This document shows, piece by piece, positions 63,490-64,000 of a stretch of 64,000 bases of DNA. Below the pieces are notes generated by a model that was not told the DNA's origin, did not search any database, and saw only the letters and a list, made by a program, of their open reading frames with translations. Each line of letters begins with the position of its first letter. Positions within the stretch are counted from its first letter, which is position 1. Made by a program: the position numbers and the translations under genes. Source of the stretch: Halioglobus japonicus (GTDB lineage: Bacteria > Pseudomonadota > Gammaproteobacteria > Pseudomonadales > Halieaceae); assembly GCF_001983995.1 (NCBI RefSeq), contig NZ_CP019450.1, forward strand, positions 1 through 64,000. Direction: 5' to 3'.

Positions 63490-63872
63490 TCACGCTGAAG
63501 GCAGCTTACGCATAATAAAGCAGCCGAATAAATAGACACTGGCCGCACCCACAACGCCCATCGTCAAGTCAGACAGTGAAAACGATCGGTTGGGAATAAG
63601 TGCCTGCGAGCCTTCTTCCAGTAACACCAGCACAAGGGCCAAACCAAACGCCTTGCGCATGCGTGCCACTGGACTACCTCCAGACAGGAAGAGCCAGCCA
63701 GCAATCACAAATGCAGCACCCATCAAGGCGTGGGTCATCTTGTCGCCGCCCAGCCGCTCCTGGACACGATAAATATCGTGGATAAAAACCCCGTTGTTCG
63801 CAACACCGAAGTTCCGACGATTGCCAGCACCAAGAATACGCCTGCAAAAATTCCCAAATAACGTCTAGACAT
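63490..63872 (-). CDS. VanZ family membrane protein, frameshifted in this sequence
   Basis: About 127 residues. From ATG 63872 a first helix YLGIFAGVFLVLAIVGTSVL is in one frame, then RVQERLGGDKMTHALMGAAF, LEEGSQALIPNRSFSLSDL and GVVGAASVYLFGCFIM in another. One more A at the AA of CGAAC (plus-strand TT 63797-63798) joins SVLRNNGVFIHDIYRVQERL. DK..H and EGSQ...P.RSFSLSDL are VanZ hallmarks. VanZ-like proteins are frequent in exosortase and exopolysaccharide loci. Confidence 0.82.
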
Positions 63873-63895
63873 CCAATCAGGGCCTTGCTCCGGGC

Positions 63896-64000
63896 TCAAT
63901 CCATAAACGGATTTCTGTCACTACCCTCATCCACCGGCTGTAGCAGCGGCTTCGAGCGTTCAACAGGAACGCGGGGCGTGTTGCGCTTGCTAGGTCTCGG
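63896..64000 (-). CDS. C-terminal end of an unidentified protein running off the window
   Basis: An open frame of 34 codons ends in TGA at 63896-63898 and continues beyond base 64000. The visible part is polar and Pro-rich (RVPVERSKPLLQPVDEGS, then DRNPFMD). It lies 23 bases upstream of the VanZ gene on the same strand, so it fits the previous gene of that operon. Too short to name. Confidence 0.45.
   Translation of the reverse strand, partial: PRPSKRNTPRVPVERSKPLLQPVDEGSDRNPFMD

Overview
The window is GC-rich, densely packed bacterial DNA. Its gene orders are those of a Gammaproteobacterium: xseB-ispA; nrdR-ribD-ribE-ribBA-ribH-nusB-thiL-pgpA; rnr-rlmB-rpsF-rpsR-rplI near dnaB. The combination of these with C-terminally sorted surface proteins, an exopolysaccharide locus and a cyclised ATP-grasp/alpha-E/transglutaminase operon suggests a marine lineage such as Halieaceae (OM60/NOR5). 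That placement is inference.

Layout. 1-4.0 kb: end of a surface-polymer locus (Stealth-type sugar-phosphate transferase fragment, CDP-glycerol synthesis and transfer, glycosyltransferase, methyltransferase), then 0.65 kb of AT-richer gene-free DNA. 4.6-14.6 kb: isoprenoid (ispA), riboflavin, thiamine and phospholipid housekeeping genes, nrdR and glyA. 14.8-24.1 kb: five-gene amidoligase-like operon of two circularly permuted ATP-grasp proteins, alpha-E domains and two transglutaminases. 24.1-32.7 kb: ettA, a beta-propeller protein, PilZ, then a replication/repair block (radA, DnaT-like, phage-P-like helicase loader, dnaB) holding a GIY-YIG gene bracketed by inverted palindromic repeats. 32.8-39.8 kb: a Rossmann protein with an internal stop, the ribosomal S6/S18/L9 operon, rlmB, rnr and tRNA-Leu(CAG). 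40.2-45.0 kb: a structured RNA leader followed by nhaC, an AspT-family exchanger and glutamate decarboxylase, probably a pH/ion homeostasis unit. 45-57.4 kb: accessory genes (sorted surface proteins, EamA transporter, exported 2-hydroxyacid dehydrogenase, PqqD-like protein, LemA plus M48 protease, diguanylate cyclase, ElyC-like, MAPEG, galE). 57.5-64 kb: an exopolysaccharide locus (UDP-sugar epimerase, WecA-like initiating transferase, CpsB-type phosphatase, nucleotidyltransferase-like protein, VanZ) that runs off the right edge.

Two repeat families recur: palindromes built on GGGGTCAGGTCT, some perfect with no loop and one nested inside another, and palindromes of the TGGATTCCCGCC type, two copies of which lead into short tandem repeats.

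Quality warning: at least eleven otherwise intact genes are broken by one missing base in a homopolymer, nearly always G or C. Each is restored by adding one base. This looks like a systematic consensus error, so these are listed as genes with the break marked. Two genes with in-frame stops and one HNH remnant are different and are treated as pseudogene candidates.
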